A stretch of 64,000 bases of DNA. Origin: Chryseobacterium lathyri (GTDB lineage Bacteria > Bacteroidota > Bacteroidia > Flavobacteriales > Weeksellaceae). The stretch spans positions 1 through 64,000 of the forward strand of contig NZ_QNFY01000017.1 in assembly GCF_003290185.1 (NCBI RefSeq). The letters are read 5' to 3'. The position numbers were made by a program, and so were the translations under genes. Positions 8,643-18,196 of the stretch are shown here, in pieces; the first letter of the stretch is position 1; each line of letters starts with the position of its first letter. The notes beneath the pieces were generated by a model. It was not told the DNA's origin, searched no databases, and saw only the letters and a program-made list of their open reading frames with translations.

Positions 8643-11003
8643 ATGTTCAATTATAGACTGAATAATTACTTTTTAGTTACAATGTTTCTATTGGCTTCTG
8701 TTTCTGCTTTTTCCCAGAAAATGAACAGAAAGCCGCAGCTCGAAAAGTTTAGCACCCAGAGTAAAAAAGCCGGGGCATTTATTGATGTAAATGTACCTAC
8801 TTATGCGCCTTCCGCGTTCACCATAGATCAGCTGGTAAAAAATGTACTGATTTCCGGAGGATCTGTGTGTGCGGCTCCCAATGTGAGCAATGTAACCATA
8901 TCACCCAATCAGCCGCCAACAGATACAGAAAGAGCATGGGGATATTTTCATAAAGGAACCACTAATTTTCCTTTTACCGACGGAGTTGTGCTTGTTTCCG
9001 GTAAAGCAAGAAGAGCTGGAAATGGATTGGAAGCATCCACATTAAGCGATATTGTTCCTGGAGCCGGGATGAATGACCCTGATCTGGTAGCCGCGATTAA
9101 TCCACCGGATGACCTTAAAGATGTTGTGTCTCTGGAATTTGATTTCGTCCCGAACAGCAACCAGGTAAAATTTAATTATTTATTTGCCTCAGAAGAATAT
9201 ACAAGTGGATTCCCATGTGGTGATTTTGCAGACGGTTTTGCTCTCCTTCTGAAAAAAGTTGGGGACCCAACCTATGAAAATTTAGCCGTTCTTCCCAATG
9301 GAGCAGGACCGGTAAGTGTTCTTAATATTGTACCACTGGGAGTAGGGTGTGATGGAGAAACCATTAATGAGCAATACTTCGGCGGATTGAATACGCAGAA
9401 TATCGAAACCAATTTCATCGGGAGAACCATACCTCTTACGGCAGTGGCCACAGTTGTTCCGGGACAGACCTATCATTTTAAAATGGTGATGGCAGATGCG
9501 GTGGATAATAGTTATGATTCTGCAGTTTTTTTGCAGGGTGGATCATTTGACATCGGAATGACCATCGTGGATGGTAACGGAAATCCTTTGGGGGAAACTC
9601 TGAATATGTGTGATAATACACCACAGACTTTAAAAGCACAGGTGTCAACTGTGCCGGGAATGACCTACAAATGGTACAAAAACGGTGTGGTAATTCCTAA
9701 CGCAACCAGTGCTGTATATATAGCCACTTCACCCGGAGTATACGAAGTAAAAACTTTTGTGGGCGGAACAGAATGTCAGAAAGCAAGCATTACCATTATA
9801 GGCGGAACTTCTCCGACGGCTCAGAATGCAATATTGAAGCTTTGCGCGACTCCTACTCTGAGCACTTTTAATTTAGAAGATGCAAAACCACAGATAAGTA
9901 CAACACCAGGCGCCGTATTTCGTTTTTATGCCAATCAGGCGGATGCGCAAGCTCAAAACAACAGCTTTATTACCAATCTTACCAACTACAATGGTACCGA
10001 TGGACAGATTATTTATGTAGTCGTTTCCAATGGTGCATTTTGTAGCAAAATTGTGACCCTGACGCTAAGAAGAGAAGAAACACCTGTTGCCCAGATTACT
10101 GCTCCGAGAATGAGGATCTGCGAAGGAGAATCTCTGATATTAACAGCGGGAGGCGGTGTAACCTATCAATGGGGAGATACTTCTTCTACCGGGGGAGTAA
10201 GAACGGTAAACCCAACCCAGACCACAACCTATACCGTATATGCTATTGGTGCACAGGGCTGTAAATCCCTACAACCCGCATCCATTACCATTGATGTAGT
10301 TCCTGCTATCGTATCTACACTAAAAGGAGGGCAGATCTGTGAAGGGGATATGATCCTTTTGGATGCCGGATCAGGACCGGGTTATACCTATGAATGGAGT
10401 ACAGGAGAAACCACCCAGGGCATTACCGTATCAACTCCGGGTGAATATACCGTTATGATCAGTAACGGGGTATGTTTAAAAGAATTTAAAACCCAGGTAA
10501 TACGCGCTGTAGTTCCCGAAATTATAAAAGTTGATTATAACGACAGCGGAACAATGGTTCTTACAGCAAGTAATCCTAGTAACGGTACATTAGAATATTC
10601 TGTAGACAACGGCTTTACCTGGCAGGCGTCCAATGTATTCTCCAATGTTCCTAAGAATACCGTAATATCCATCCGTGTCAAAGTGAAAAATACCAGCTGC
10701 GTAGGATTTCTGGAATACTTTACATTTGTTATGAAAAATGTAATCACACCAAACGGAGACAACGTAAATGATATTATTGACTTTAGCGGAGTAAGCAGTT
10801 ACAAAGATTTTCAAGGGTTCGTTTTTGACCGTTACGGAAGAGAAGTGTTCAAAGCCGGAAAAACAAGGCCGTATTGGGATGGCTATTTCCAGGGAAAACG
10901 TCTCCCAACTGCATCTTACTGGTATCAGGTAACCTATCAGGATCCTGCCAGTAAACAGACAGCAGTGAAAACAGGATGGATTCTTCTTAAAAACTTAGAA
11001 TAA
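8643..11003 (+). CDS. Secreted choice-of-anchor L domain protein, T9SS type B (paralogue 1)
   Basis: Large surface or secreted protein of unknown ligand. It has a signal peptide (1-25, ending SAFSQ) and then a choice-of-anchor L domain (about 50-305; motifs WGYFHKGTTNFPF, YLFASEEY, LPNGAGPVS, YDSAVFL). Three to four Ig/PKD-like beta domains follow (about 320-690; motifs such as ICEGESLILTAGGGVTYQW and STGETTQGI). The tail ITPNGDNVNDIIDF ... SGWILLKN-type (about 700-786) is the gliding-motility-associated type B T9SS sorting domain. It is the first of three tandem paralogues with the same ends. It has its own promoter and terminator, so it is probably not strictly cotranscribed with the others. 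An adhesin role is inference. Confidence 0.88.
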   Translation: MFNYRLNNYFLVTMFLLASVSAFSQKMNRKPQLEKFSTQSKKAGAFIDVNVPTYAPSAFTIDQLVKNVLISGGSVCAAPNVSNVTISPNQPPTDTERAWGYFHKGTTNFPFTDGVVLVSGKARRAGNGLEASTLSDIVPGAGMNDPDLVAAINPPDDLKDVVSLEFDFVPNSNQVKFNYLFASEEYTSGFPCGDFADGFALLLKKVGDPTYENLAVLPNGAGPVSVLNIVPLGVGCDGETINEQYFGGLNTQNIETNFIGRTIPLTAVATVVPGQTYHFKMVMADAVDNSYDSAVFLQGGSFDIGMTIVDGNGNPLGETLNMCDNTPQTLKAQVSTVPGMTYKWYKNGVVIPNATSAVYIATSPGVYEVKTFVGGTECQKASITIIGGTSPTAQNAILKLCATPTLSTFNLEDAKPQISTTPGAVFRFYANQADAQAQNNSFITNLTNYNGTDGQIIYVVVSNGAFCSKIVTLTLRREETPVAQITAPRMRICEGESLILTAGGGVTYQWGDTSSTGGVRTVNPTQTTTYTVYAIGAQGCKSLQPASITIDVVPAIVSTLKGGQICEGDMILLDAGSGPGYTYEWSTGETTQGITVSTPGEYTVMISNGVCLKEFKTQVIRAVVPEIIKVDYNDSGTMVLTASNPSNGTLEYSVDNGFTWQASNVFSNVPKNTVISIRVKVKNTSCVGFLEYFTFVMKNVITPNGDNVNDIIDFSGVSSYKDFQGFVFDRYGREVFKAGKTRPYWDGYFQGKRLPTASYWYQVTYQDPASKQTAVKTGWILLKNLE

Positions 11004-11020
11004 TCTTTTATATAATTTAT

Positions 11021-11056
11021 AGAAAGGCTGGCATTTTTGTCAGCCTTTCTTATTAT
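11021..11056 (+). terminator. Intrinsic terminator after paralogue 1
   Basis: The stem GAAAGGCTG/CAGCCTTTC has a 10-nt loop and is followed by TTATTATTTT. Confidence 0.8.
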
Positions 11057-11150
11057 TTTCAAACAAAGCAAATTTATATTGCTGAATAAATAAACTTGCA
11101 TTAGTGATAATGTAAATTGTGCTAAATTAAGTTTCAATCAAAAAAAATAG

Positions 11151-11158
11151 TATTTTTG
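11151..11158 (+). promoter_or_regulatory. -7 promoter box of second choice-of-anchor L gene
   Basis: An exact TATTTTTG box lies 16 bases upstream of the ATG at 11175, the same distance as for paralogue 1. Confidence 0.5.
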
Positions 11159-11174
11159 TTTAAAATACTATAAA

Positions 11175-14100
11175 ATGTTAAATAGGAGGATTGGAAATTT
11201 ATTTTTGGCGTTATTTTTTGCATTCATCGGCAGTTTGGTTTTTGCTCAAAACACAGACAGAGCAGCGATACCTGCAAAAAAAGCTAGTGCCGCCTCTATG
11301 AAAGCAGGTGTTTTTATAGATGTAAATACACCCAATTATCCGGAGTCCGGCTACAGCATTACACAGCTGGTAAAAGACGTTTTGATTTCCGGAGGAGCCT
11401 GTTCCACGTCCAATGTAAGTAACGTCACTGTTTCCCCCAATTTATCAATAAATGATCCTGGCCGAAGCTGGGGGTTTTTTAATAAAGGAACCACAGCTTT
11501 TCCTTTTGCAAAAGGAATTGTTCTTTCCACCGGATATGCTGCAAAAGCAGGTAACAGTTATCAGGGAATTTTAAGTGACGGCCTGAATACTTTTGGAGAT
11601 ACAGATCTGGCTGCGGCTTTGGGAATCAATAATGGTGAACTGAGAGATGCTACCTACATAGAATTTGATTTTGTACCGGCTTCTACAGAGGTTACATTCA
11701 GATACCTGTTTGCTTCCAAAGAATATGCTCCCGCATTCCAGTTTGCATGTACCAAATCAGACGGATTTGCTTTACTGTTAAAAAAAGCAACTGATCCTAA
11801 TTATACCAATCTCGCAGTACTTCCTAACGGAGCAGGCCCCGTGAGTGTAACTAACATACATCCTGCAATTTCCGGAAGTTCTGGCTGTGGCCCTATAAAC
11901 GAACAGTATTTCGCAGGGATCAATAACCCTATTGTTGAAACTAACTTTGATGGACGTACCGTTCCTTTGACCGCAAAAGCGACTGTAATTCCAGGCCAGA
12001 CCTACCACTTCAAAATGGTCTTGGCAGATTTTAGTGACAGGAGTTATGACTCAGCTGTATTTCTGGAAGCGGGATCATTCGACATAGGGGTGAAAATTCT
12101 CGATCCTGCCGGAGTGCAGCTTCCTGATACAGTTTATATGTGCGATAATGCACCTCAGACATTTACAGCCTCTGTTCAGGTTCCTAACGTTACCTATCAA
12201 TGGTTCTTAAATAATAACCCTATTCCCGGTCAAACCGGAGCTAGTTATACTGCTACGCAACCAGGTGTATACAGTGTTCAGGTATTCATCCAGGGAAACA
12301 CATGCCCGGGAACGGGAACCATTACAGTAGTTGGAGGAACTTCCCCTACCGTACAGAATGCGACCCTGACAGCCTGTTACGCTGCTGGAAATGCAACCTT
12401 TAATTTACCTTCTGCAGACGCTTCTATAAGTACAACTCCTGGTGCAACATTTACATACTACTTAAACCAGGCAGATGCGCTTGCCGGAAATGCAAATACC
12501 ATTCCCAGCCCTGCCACCTATTCAAGCCCTGGAGGACAAACAGTATATGTTCGTGTTAAAAATGGCTTCTGTTTCAAGGTAGCAGAGTTGCAGCTGATAA
12601 AAGCACCTCAGATGACTGCATCAATTTTGCCGCCCGCGGTATTAACCTGTGCCAGCTCGCAGACCACTTTAGATGCTTCAGCTTCTGTTTATCCTGCGGG
12701 ATCTACTTTTAACTGGACGACAACCGGAGGAAATATCGTTTCAGGAGGAAATACATTAACTCCGGTTATCAATGCTCCGGGGACTTATACTTTAACAATA
12801 TCAAAAACGTATCAGCCGGGACCTGTTACTTGTACCGCTGTTGCCAATGTTACAGTTACAGGAGACAGTGCTCCACCTGTAACCGGACTTACAGCAAGTA
12901 AAACACAGATATGTAGTGGTGAATCGGTAACTTTAACTGCTTCAGGAGGTACTACTTATAATTGGACGGGCCTTCCCGGAACAGGTAATACTCAGACAGT
13001 ATCACCTACTGCAACTACTACGTATACAGTAAGTGCTGTAGGAGCCAATGGATGTGTATCTCAAAATCCTGCCACAATCACTATTGAAGTTTCACAGCCC
13101 ATCACTGTACAGAATGCTATATTACATAAATGTTATGCTCCGGGACTTACCTATGACCTGACAACTGCTCAGAGTCAGATCACTTCTGCAGGAGCAGGTG
13201 TTACTTTTACCTATTATATCAATCAGGCTGATGCTCTTGCGGGAAATGCTAATTTTATTGCAGCGCCAACAACCTATTCGCCACCGGGAAATCAGACTAT
13301 ATATGTATTAGTAAAAAACGGAGGATGTCATTATGTAGTTTCCCTTCAGTTACTAAGAACAGCCGAAACAACACTTACGATAGCAGCACCGCAGGAAATA
13401 ACCTGTACAACCCCTCAGACTACATTGAATGCTTCGGCATCTGTAGTGCCTGCTGGATCTACTATTGCATGGACAGCAACGGGAGGGGGAAATATAGTGT
13501 CAGGTGCCAATACGCTTAATCCTGTAGTGAATGCAGGAGGGACCTATACACTTACAGTTACCAATGTATCGCAGCCGGGAAATTTAACCTGTACCTATAC
13601 AGCAACAGTTACCGTAACGCAAAATACAACATTGCCAACGGCTACTCTTGTTTCCTCTCAACCCAGAATATGTGTCGGAGAATCAGTAACGCTAACTGCT
13701 TCAGGAGGTGCAACCTATAACTGGACAGGCCTTCCCGGAAACGGAAATACCCAGGTGGTTTCTCCGGTTGTTACTACCGTTTATGAAGTATTTGCAGTAG
13801 CAGCTAACGGATGTGTTTCTGCAACCCCGGCAACAGTTACTGTAATAGTTGGGCCACCAACAGCAGGCATATCCGCATCCAAATCAAAAATATGTGTCGG
13901 AGAATCCGTTACTCTTACGGCTACCGGAGGAATTACTTATAACTGGGTAGGCCTTCCCGGAAACGGAAATACTCAGGTGGTCTCGCCAACCGTTACTACG
14001 GAATACTCAGTGTATGCATTGGGAGGTAATGGTTGTAGTTCTGTACTGCCTGCAAAGGTGACCATTGAGGTGGTACCGGCTATTGTATCTACATTAGAGG

Positions 14101-14774
14101 ATGTATATGTATGTGCCGGCGATACAGGGGTTCTAGATGCTGGTGCAGGTACTAACTATACTTATTTATGGAGCACAGGTGCAACTACCCAGACTATATC
14201 GACCAATGTTCCCGGAACCTATACCGTTACCATCAGTAATGGAGTATGTTCTAAGACTTTCACCGGAAAATTATTAAATCCAGATCTCCCTCAGTTTACA
14301 AATATAGTATATGATAATCATGTGCTTACCCTTACATCAAGCAACCCTACGGGAGGTGAATTGGAATATTCAATAGATGGAGGTGTGGTATGGCAGTCGT
14401 CCAATATATTTTATAATGTCTTAAATAATACAAACTACCATGTGATGGTAAGGGTAAAAGATGCAAATTGTAGTACCTCACTGGATTATTTCACATTTGT
14501 AATCAGTAATGCCATAACACCTAATATGGATGGAGTAAATGACACAATAGATTTCTCAGGACTTAGGGGATATAATAACTTTGCAGCATCAGTTTTTGAC
14601 CGGTATGGTGCAGAACTTTTCCGGGCAACCAAAACCGATGCTGTCTGGACAGGTTCTTTAAAAGGAATGAACCTGCCTACAGGCACTTACTGGTATAAAG
14701 TACAGTGGGAGAATCCGGCCAGCAAAAAGCTGGAACAGCGATCAGGCTGGATATTGCTAAAAAACAGAAACTAA
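11175..14774 (+). CDS. Secreted choice-of-anchor L domain protein, T9SS type B, enlarged (paralogue 2)
   Basis: Same plan as its neighbours: signal peptide (1-25, ending VFAQ), choice-of-anchor L domain (about 50-300; WGFFNKGTTAFPF, LPNGAGPVS, YDSAVFLEAGSF), Ig/PKD-like modules and a type B T9SS sorting domain (about 1110-1199; ITPNMDGVNDTIDF ... GWILLKN). It is about 400 residues longer than the flanking paralogues. A block of about 250 residues (roughly 392-642) is repeated at 643-893. Each block contains a YYxNQADALAGNA module, a QTTLxASASVxPAGST module and an IC(S/V)GESVTLTASGG module, and a further copy of the last module follows. The block duplication explains the extra length. Ligand unknown; a surface adhesin role is inferred. 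Confidence 0.88.
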   Translation: MLNRRIGNLFLALFFAFIGSLVFAQNTDRAAIPAKKASAASMKAGVFIDVNTPNYPESGYSITQLVKDVLISGGACSTSNVSNVTVSPNLSINDPGRSWGFFNKGTTAFPFAKGIVLSTGYAAKAGNSYQGILSDGLNTFGDTDLAAALGINNGELRDATYIEFDFVPASTEVTFRYLFASKEYAPAFQFACTKSDGFALLLKKATDPNYTNLAVLPNGAGPVSVTNIHPAISGSSGCGPINEQYFAGINNPIVETNFDGRTVPLTAKATVIPGQTYHFKMVLADFSDRSYDSAVFLEAGSFDIGVKILDPAGVQLPDTVYMCDNAPQTFTASVQVPNVTYQWFLNNNPIPGQTGASYTATQPGVYSVQVFIQGNTCPGTGTITVVGGTSPTVQNATLTACYAAGNATFNLPSADASISTTPGATFTYYLNQADALAGNANTIPSPATYSSPGGQTVYVRVKNGFCFKVAELQLIKAPQMTASILPPAVLTCASSQTTLDASASVYPAGSTFNWTTTGGNIVSGGNTLTPVINAPGTYTLTISKTYQPGPVTCTAVANVTVTGDSAPPVTGLTASKTQICSGESVTLTASGGTTYNWTGLPGTGNTQTVSPTATTTYTVSAVGANGCVSQNPATITIEVSQPITVQNAILHKCYAPGLTYDLTTAQSQITSAGAGVTFTYYINQADALAGNANFIAAPTTYSPPGNQTIYVLVKNGGCHYVVSLQLLRTAETTLTIAAPQEITCTTPQTTLNASASVVPAGSTIAWTATGGGNIVSGANTLNPVVNAGGTYTLTVTNVSQPGNLTCTYTATVTVTQNTTLPTATLVSSQPRICVGESVTLTASGGATYNWTGLPGNGNTQVVSPVVTTVYEVFAVAANGCVSATPATVTVIVGPPTAGISASKSKICVGESVTLTATGGITYNWVGLPGNGNTQVVSPTVTTEYSVYALGGNGCSSVLPAKVTIEVVPAIVSTLEDVYVCAGDTGVLDAGAGTNYTYLWSTGATTQTISTNVPGTYTVTISNGVCSKTFTGKLLNPDLPQFTNIVYDNHVLTLTSSNPTGGELEYSIDGGVVWQSSNIFYNVLNNTNYHVMVRVKDANCSTSLDYFTFVISNAITPNMDGVNDTIDFSGLRGYNNFAASVFDRYGAELFRATKTDAVWTGSLKGMNLPTGTYWYKVQWENPASKKLEQRSGWILLKNRN
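12349..13860 (+). repeat. Internal ~750-bp tandem duplication in paralogue 2
   Basis: Two consecutive blocks of about 750 bases each (about 12349-13103 and 13104-13860) encode the same series of three Ig/PKD-like modules. Diagnostic repeated phrases are NQADALAGNAN, TYTLT(I/V), and GESVTLTASGG. The copies have diverged at protein level, so the duplication is not recent. Confidence 0.75.
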
Positions 14775-14779
14775 TAGAT

Positions 14780-14814
14780 AAACCTTCCATATTTGGGAGG
14801 TTTGCTTTTTTTAT
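14780..14814 (+). terminator. Intrinsic terminator after paralogue 2
   Basis: The stem AAACCTTCC/GGGAGGTTT (one G-T pair) has a short loop and is followed by GCTTTTTTTAT. Confidence 0.75.
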
Positions 14815-14858
14815 ATTAAAAATTTTATAAAAAATATAGGATATATTTAGAAATAAAT

Positions 14859-14866
14859 TAAATTTG
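14859..14866 (+). promoter_or_regulatory. -7 promoter box of third choice-of-anchor L gene
   Basis: An exact TAAATTTG box lies 16 bases upstream of the ATG at 14883. All three paralogues have a TAnnTTTG box at the same distance. Confidence 0.55.
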
Positions 14867-14882
14867 TTGAAACAAAAGTATT

Positions 14883-17261
14883 ATGCGAAGAAATCTACTA
14901 TTCATTTTATTTTTCTTAGTCGTTTCGACATTTTTATTTTCACAAACAACAGGCCCCCGAAAACCTCCTAAAGATAAGCCTGCAGGATCAGTTACTCAAA
15001 AAGCGGGCAATTTTATTGATGTGAATACTCCGGGGTATGCGGAATCCAGCTATTCTATTACGCAGCTGGTGAAAGATGTCCTTATCTCTTCAGGAACAAA
15101 TACTTGTGTAACGCCTGCAGTATCCAATGTGAAAATTACACCTAACCATGCTGTGAGCGATGCAGACAGATCATGGGGATATTTTCATAAAGGAACTACC
15201 AATTTTCCTTTCAAAGACGGGATTGTACTTTCTACAGGAAAAGCAAGAAGAGCAGGAAACGGACCTGAAGGAAACCTGAGTGATAATAATGGTGGTGGTA
15301 CAGATTCAGATCTTGCACAGGCTATTGGATCTACCGGAACGCTGACGGATGGTGTTCTTTTGGAATTTGACTTTACCCCTACAACATCACAGATCAAATT
15401 TAATTATATTTTGGCTTCGGAGGAATACTCCGGCTCATTCCCATGTCAGTATGCAGATGCTTTTGCTATTTTGCTTAGACCGACATCTGGAGGACCTTAT
15501 CAGAATATGGCGGTGCTTCCAAACGGTGCCGGTCCTGTAAGTATTACGAATATCCACCCGTTAATTCCTGGCGGTGGCGGTTGTGCTGCAGTTAATGAAC
15601 AGTATTTTGCAGGATATAATACAGGCAATGTTGAAACCAATTTTGAAGGAAGAACAATTCCTCTTACTGCAACTGCGACTGTAATGGCAGGGCAGGAATA
15701 TCACTTTAAAATGGTTGTTGCTGATTATGCACCGGGAAGCTTTGAAGATCATGGCTGGGATTCTGCTGTATTTCTGGAAGGAGGATCATTTAATATCGGT
15801 GTAGAACTTCTTGATCCCAGCGGTGCTACATTACCTTCAGAAATCAATGTCTGCGATAATGAACCGCAGATAATTACAGCATCAGTAAGTGACCCTAACT
15901 TATTATACCAATGGTACCTCAACGGAGCTCCGGTAGCTGGTGCCACTACTAATACGATTACGGCTGTACAGCCAGGAACTTATACTATCGAAGTAAGTGT
16001 TCCCGGAAATCCTTGTCCGGGTAAAGCAACCATAGAAATTCACGGGGGAACCACTCCGCAGGCCCAGGATGCAACACTTTTACTGTGTTCTACGCCGGAT
16101 ATTACCACTTTTGACCTGACGAATGCTATGCCGTCAATAAGCCCGACACAGGGAGCTGTATTCAGATTCTATGTAAATCAGGCTGATGCTGTGGCTCAGA
16201 ATAATAACTATATTCAGAATATTTTAAATTATAACGGTACAGATGGGCAGATTCTGTATGTTGTAGTTTCAAACGGAGGTTTCTGCAGCAAGATGATAGA
16301 ATTAAAGCTACTAAAAGAAACTACACCTAAGGCAGGGATAAAATCTTCCAGAATTAAAATATGTCCGGGAGAAGCGGTAACTCTTACGGCTGAGGGAGGT
16401 GTTACCTATCAATGGGTTAATTTTCCGGGTACAGGCAATACACAAACTGTAACTTTGTATCAGACTACAACATTTTCTGTGTATGCAGTGGGGACAAAAG
16501 GCTGTCGTTCTTTAAATCCTGCTACCATAACCGTAGAGGTTACCCCAGAGATCACTTCACCTTTAAAAGATGTGGAAATGTGTCTGGGTGATCGTGTTAC
16601 TTTAGATGCAGGTGCTGGACCTAATTATAAATACTTATGGAGTACCGGAGCTACAACACAAACTATTACTGCAGACAGCTGGGGTGTTTATACGGTAGAA
16701 GTGGATAACGGCTTCTGTAAAAAGATCTTCACCGCGAAAGTAGGTGGTGCAGCCACTCCTTTCGTGACAGCAGTGAATTATGAAAGTGCTAAAAAAACCG
16801 TGATGATTATTGCGGAAAATCCCATGATGAATAATACCCCAAGTACTTTAGAATATTCTATCGACAATGGAATCACGTGGCAGGAGTCAAATATTTTCAC
16901 CAACCTTTTGGACAATACAAATTATACCGTATTGGTGAGAAGAGTAGGAACTCATTGTGTGGGAACCTTTGATTTCTATACGCTGCAGATCAATAATATC
17001 ATTACACCTAATGATGATGGTGTAAATGATATTCTGGACCTTACAGCATTGGTTGGATTCAAAAATTTCACAGGATCTGTTTTTGACAGATATGGAGTGG
17101 AAATGTTTAGATTCTCTAAAGAAAAACCTGTATGGGATGGAACAGTGGGTGGAAAAAAACTTTCTACAGCAACTTACTGGTATAAATTTAATTTCGAATA
17201 TCCTAAGTCAAAAATTCAGATGAACTGGTCCGGATGGATCATGCTTAAGAATCGAGAATAA
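14883..17261 (+). CDS. Secreted choice-of-anchor L domain protein, T9SS type B (paralogue 3)
   Basis: Signal peptide (1-21, ending LFSQ) and a proline/lysine linker precede the choice-of-anchor L domain (about 45-310; WGYFHKGTTNFPF, LASEEYSGSFPC, LPNGAGPVS, WDSAVFLEGGSF). Ig/PKD-like modules follow (about 320-700), and the type B T9SS sorting domain forms the end (about 705-792; ITPNDDGVNDILDL ... WSGWIMLKN). At 792 residues it matches paralogue 1 module for module, so 1 and 3 represent the basic form and the middle copy is expanded. The gene ends at a bidirectional terminator shared with convergent rsmA. Confidence 0.88.
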   Translation: MRRNLLFILFFLVVSTFLFSQTTGPRKPPKDKPAGSVTQKAGNFIDVNTPGYAESSYSITQLVKDVLISSGTNTCVTPAVSNVKITPNHAVSDADRSWGYFHKGTTNFPFKDGIVLSTGKARRAGNGPEGNLSDNNGGGTDSDLAQAIGSTGTLTDGVLLEFDFTPTTSQIKFNYILASEEYSGSFPCQYADAFAILLRPTSGGPYQNMAVLPNGAGPVSITNIHPLIPGGGGCAAVNEQYFAGYNTGNVETNFEGRTIPLTATATVMAGQEYHFKMVVADYAPGSFEDHGWDSAVFLEGGSFNIGVELLDPSGATLPSEINVCDNEPQIITASVSDPNLLYQWYLNGAPVAGATTNTITAVQPGTYTIEVSVPGNPCPGKATIEIHGGTTPQAQDATLLLCSTPDITTFDLTNAMPSISPTQGAVFRFYVNQADAVAQNNNYIQNILNYNGTDGQILYVVVSNGGFCSKMIELKLLKETTPKAGIKSSRIKICPGEAVTLTAEGGVTYQWVNFPGTGNTQTVTLYQTTTFSVYAVGTKGCRSLNPATITVEVTPEITSPLKDVEMCLGDRVTLDAGAGPNYKYLWSTGATTQTITADSWGVYTVEVDNGFCKKIFTAKVGGAATPFVTAVNYESAKKTVMIIAENPMMNNTPSTLEYSIDNGITWQESNIFTNLLDNTNYTVLVRRVGTHCVGTFDFYTLQINNIITPNDDGVNDILDLTALVGFKNFTGSVFDRYGVEMFRFSKEKPVWDGTVGGKKLSTATYWYKFNFEYPKSKIQMNWSGWIMLKNRE

Positions 17262-17281
17262 AATACAGAAATCATGCATAG

Positions 17282-17324
17282 AAAAGCCTTTCAAGTGAAC
17301 TTGAAAGGCTTTTTATTTTTTTGA
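17282..17324. terminator. Bidirectional terminator between paralogue 3 and rsmA
   Basis: The perfect 14-bp stem AAAAGCCTTTCAAG/CTTGAAAGGCTTTT has a 4-nt loop. A T-run on the right serves the plus-strand gene. The A residues on the left give a weaker U-run for rsmA. Confidence 0.85.
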
Positions 17325-17334
17325 AATAGACTAC

Positions 17335-18105
17335 TTATTGATTTTGTTTCCAGAGATTGGCAAAGCCTATAAAATCCAGAACGCTGAGCTCTTCCGCCCT
17401 CTTGTCCAAAAATTCGTGGGTCTTTAAAGCTTCAGGAATATTCAATATTTTCAAGGAGTTTGAAAGCTTTTTTCTTCTCTGGTTAAACCCTGCTTTTACA
17501 ATCTGCTTAAAAAGAACCTCGTTTCCGGCCAGACCTTCTTTTGGATTTCTGGTCAGTCGGATGACTCCTGATTTTACTTTCGGAGGTGGATTGAACACAT
17601 TTTCATGAACGGTAAACAGATAAGAAACATCATAATAGGCCTGGATCAGAACAGAAAGAATACCGTAATCTTTAGTTCTGGGTACTGCAGCTGTTCTTTC
17701 CGCAACTTCTTTCTGGAACATTCCTACCATTTCAGGAATCTGCTGATAATAATCAACAATCTTAAAAAGGATCTGCGAAGAGATATTATAAGGAAAATTA
17801 CCAATAATGGCAAGCTGCTCTCCATTGATAAAATGGAAGTCCTGTTTCAGGAAATCTCCTACAAAAGTATTTTCTGTAATCTTTGAATAGTTCTTTTTCA
17901 GGTATTCAATAGATTCGGTGTCTATCTCTGCCAGATAGATAGTCTGTTCTTTTTCAAACAGATATTTGGTAAGGACGCCCATTCCGGGACCTACTTCCAT
18001 GACATTTTTATAGTCTTCAAAACTAAGACCCTCCACGATTTTTCTCGCGATATTTTCATCTGTCAGAAAGTGCTGTCCAAGATGTTTTTTTGCTTTTACA
18101 CTCAA
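17335..18105 (-). CDS. rsmA: 16S rRNA (adenine1518-N6/adenine1519-N6) dimethyltransferase
   Basis: Methylates two adjacent adenines near the 3' end of 16S rRNA during small-subunit assembly. The KKHLGQHFL N-terminus, SAM-binding EVGPGMGVLT (about 37-46), NFPYNISSQILF catalytic motif (about 101-112) and the C-terminal helical RQRRKKLSNSLK region are all present, in a normal 256 residues. The start codon is TTG (18103-18105 on the complement). There is no methionine between it and the SAM motif, so the TTG start is needed. Confidence 0.96.
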   Translation of the reverse strand: MSVKAKKHLGQHFLTDENIARKIVEGLSFEDYKNVMEVGPGMGVLTKYLFEKEQTIYLAEIDTESIEYLKKNYSKITENTFVGDFLKQDFHFINGEQLAIIGNFPYNISSQILFKIVDYYQQIPEMVGMFQKEVAERTAAVPRTKDYGILSVLIQAYYDVSYLFTVHENVFNPPPKVKSGVIRLTRNPKEGLAGNEVLFKQIVKAGFNQRRKKLSNSLKILNIPEALKTHEFLDKRAEELSVLDFIGFANLWKQNQ

Positions 18106-18196
18106 AGTTTTTTATGATTTTATTAACAATGATTTTCTTTATTTCTCCCCAAATTTCGGAAGATTTTTTCTAATTTAGCCAAAAATTTTAATATTA

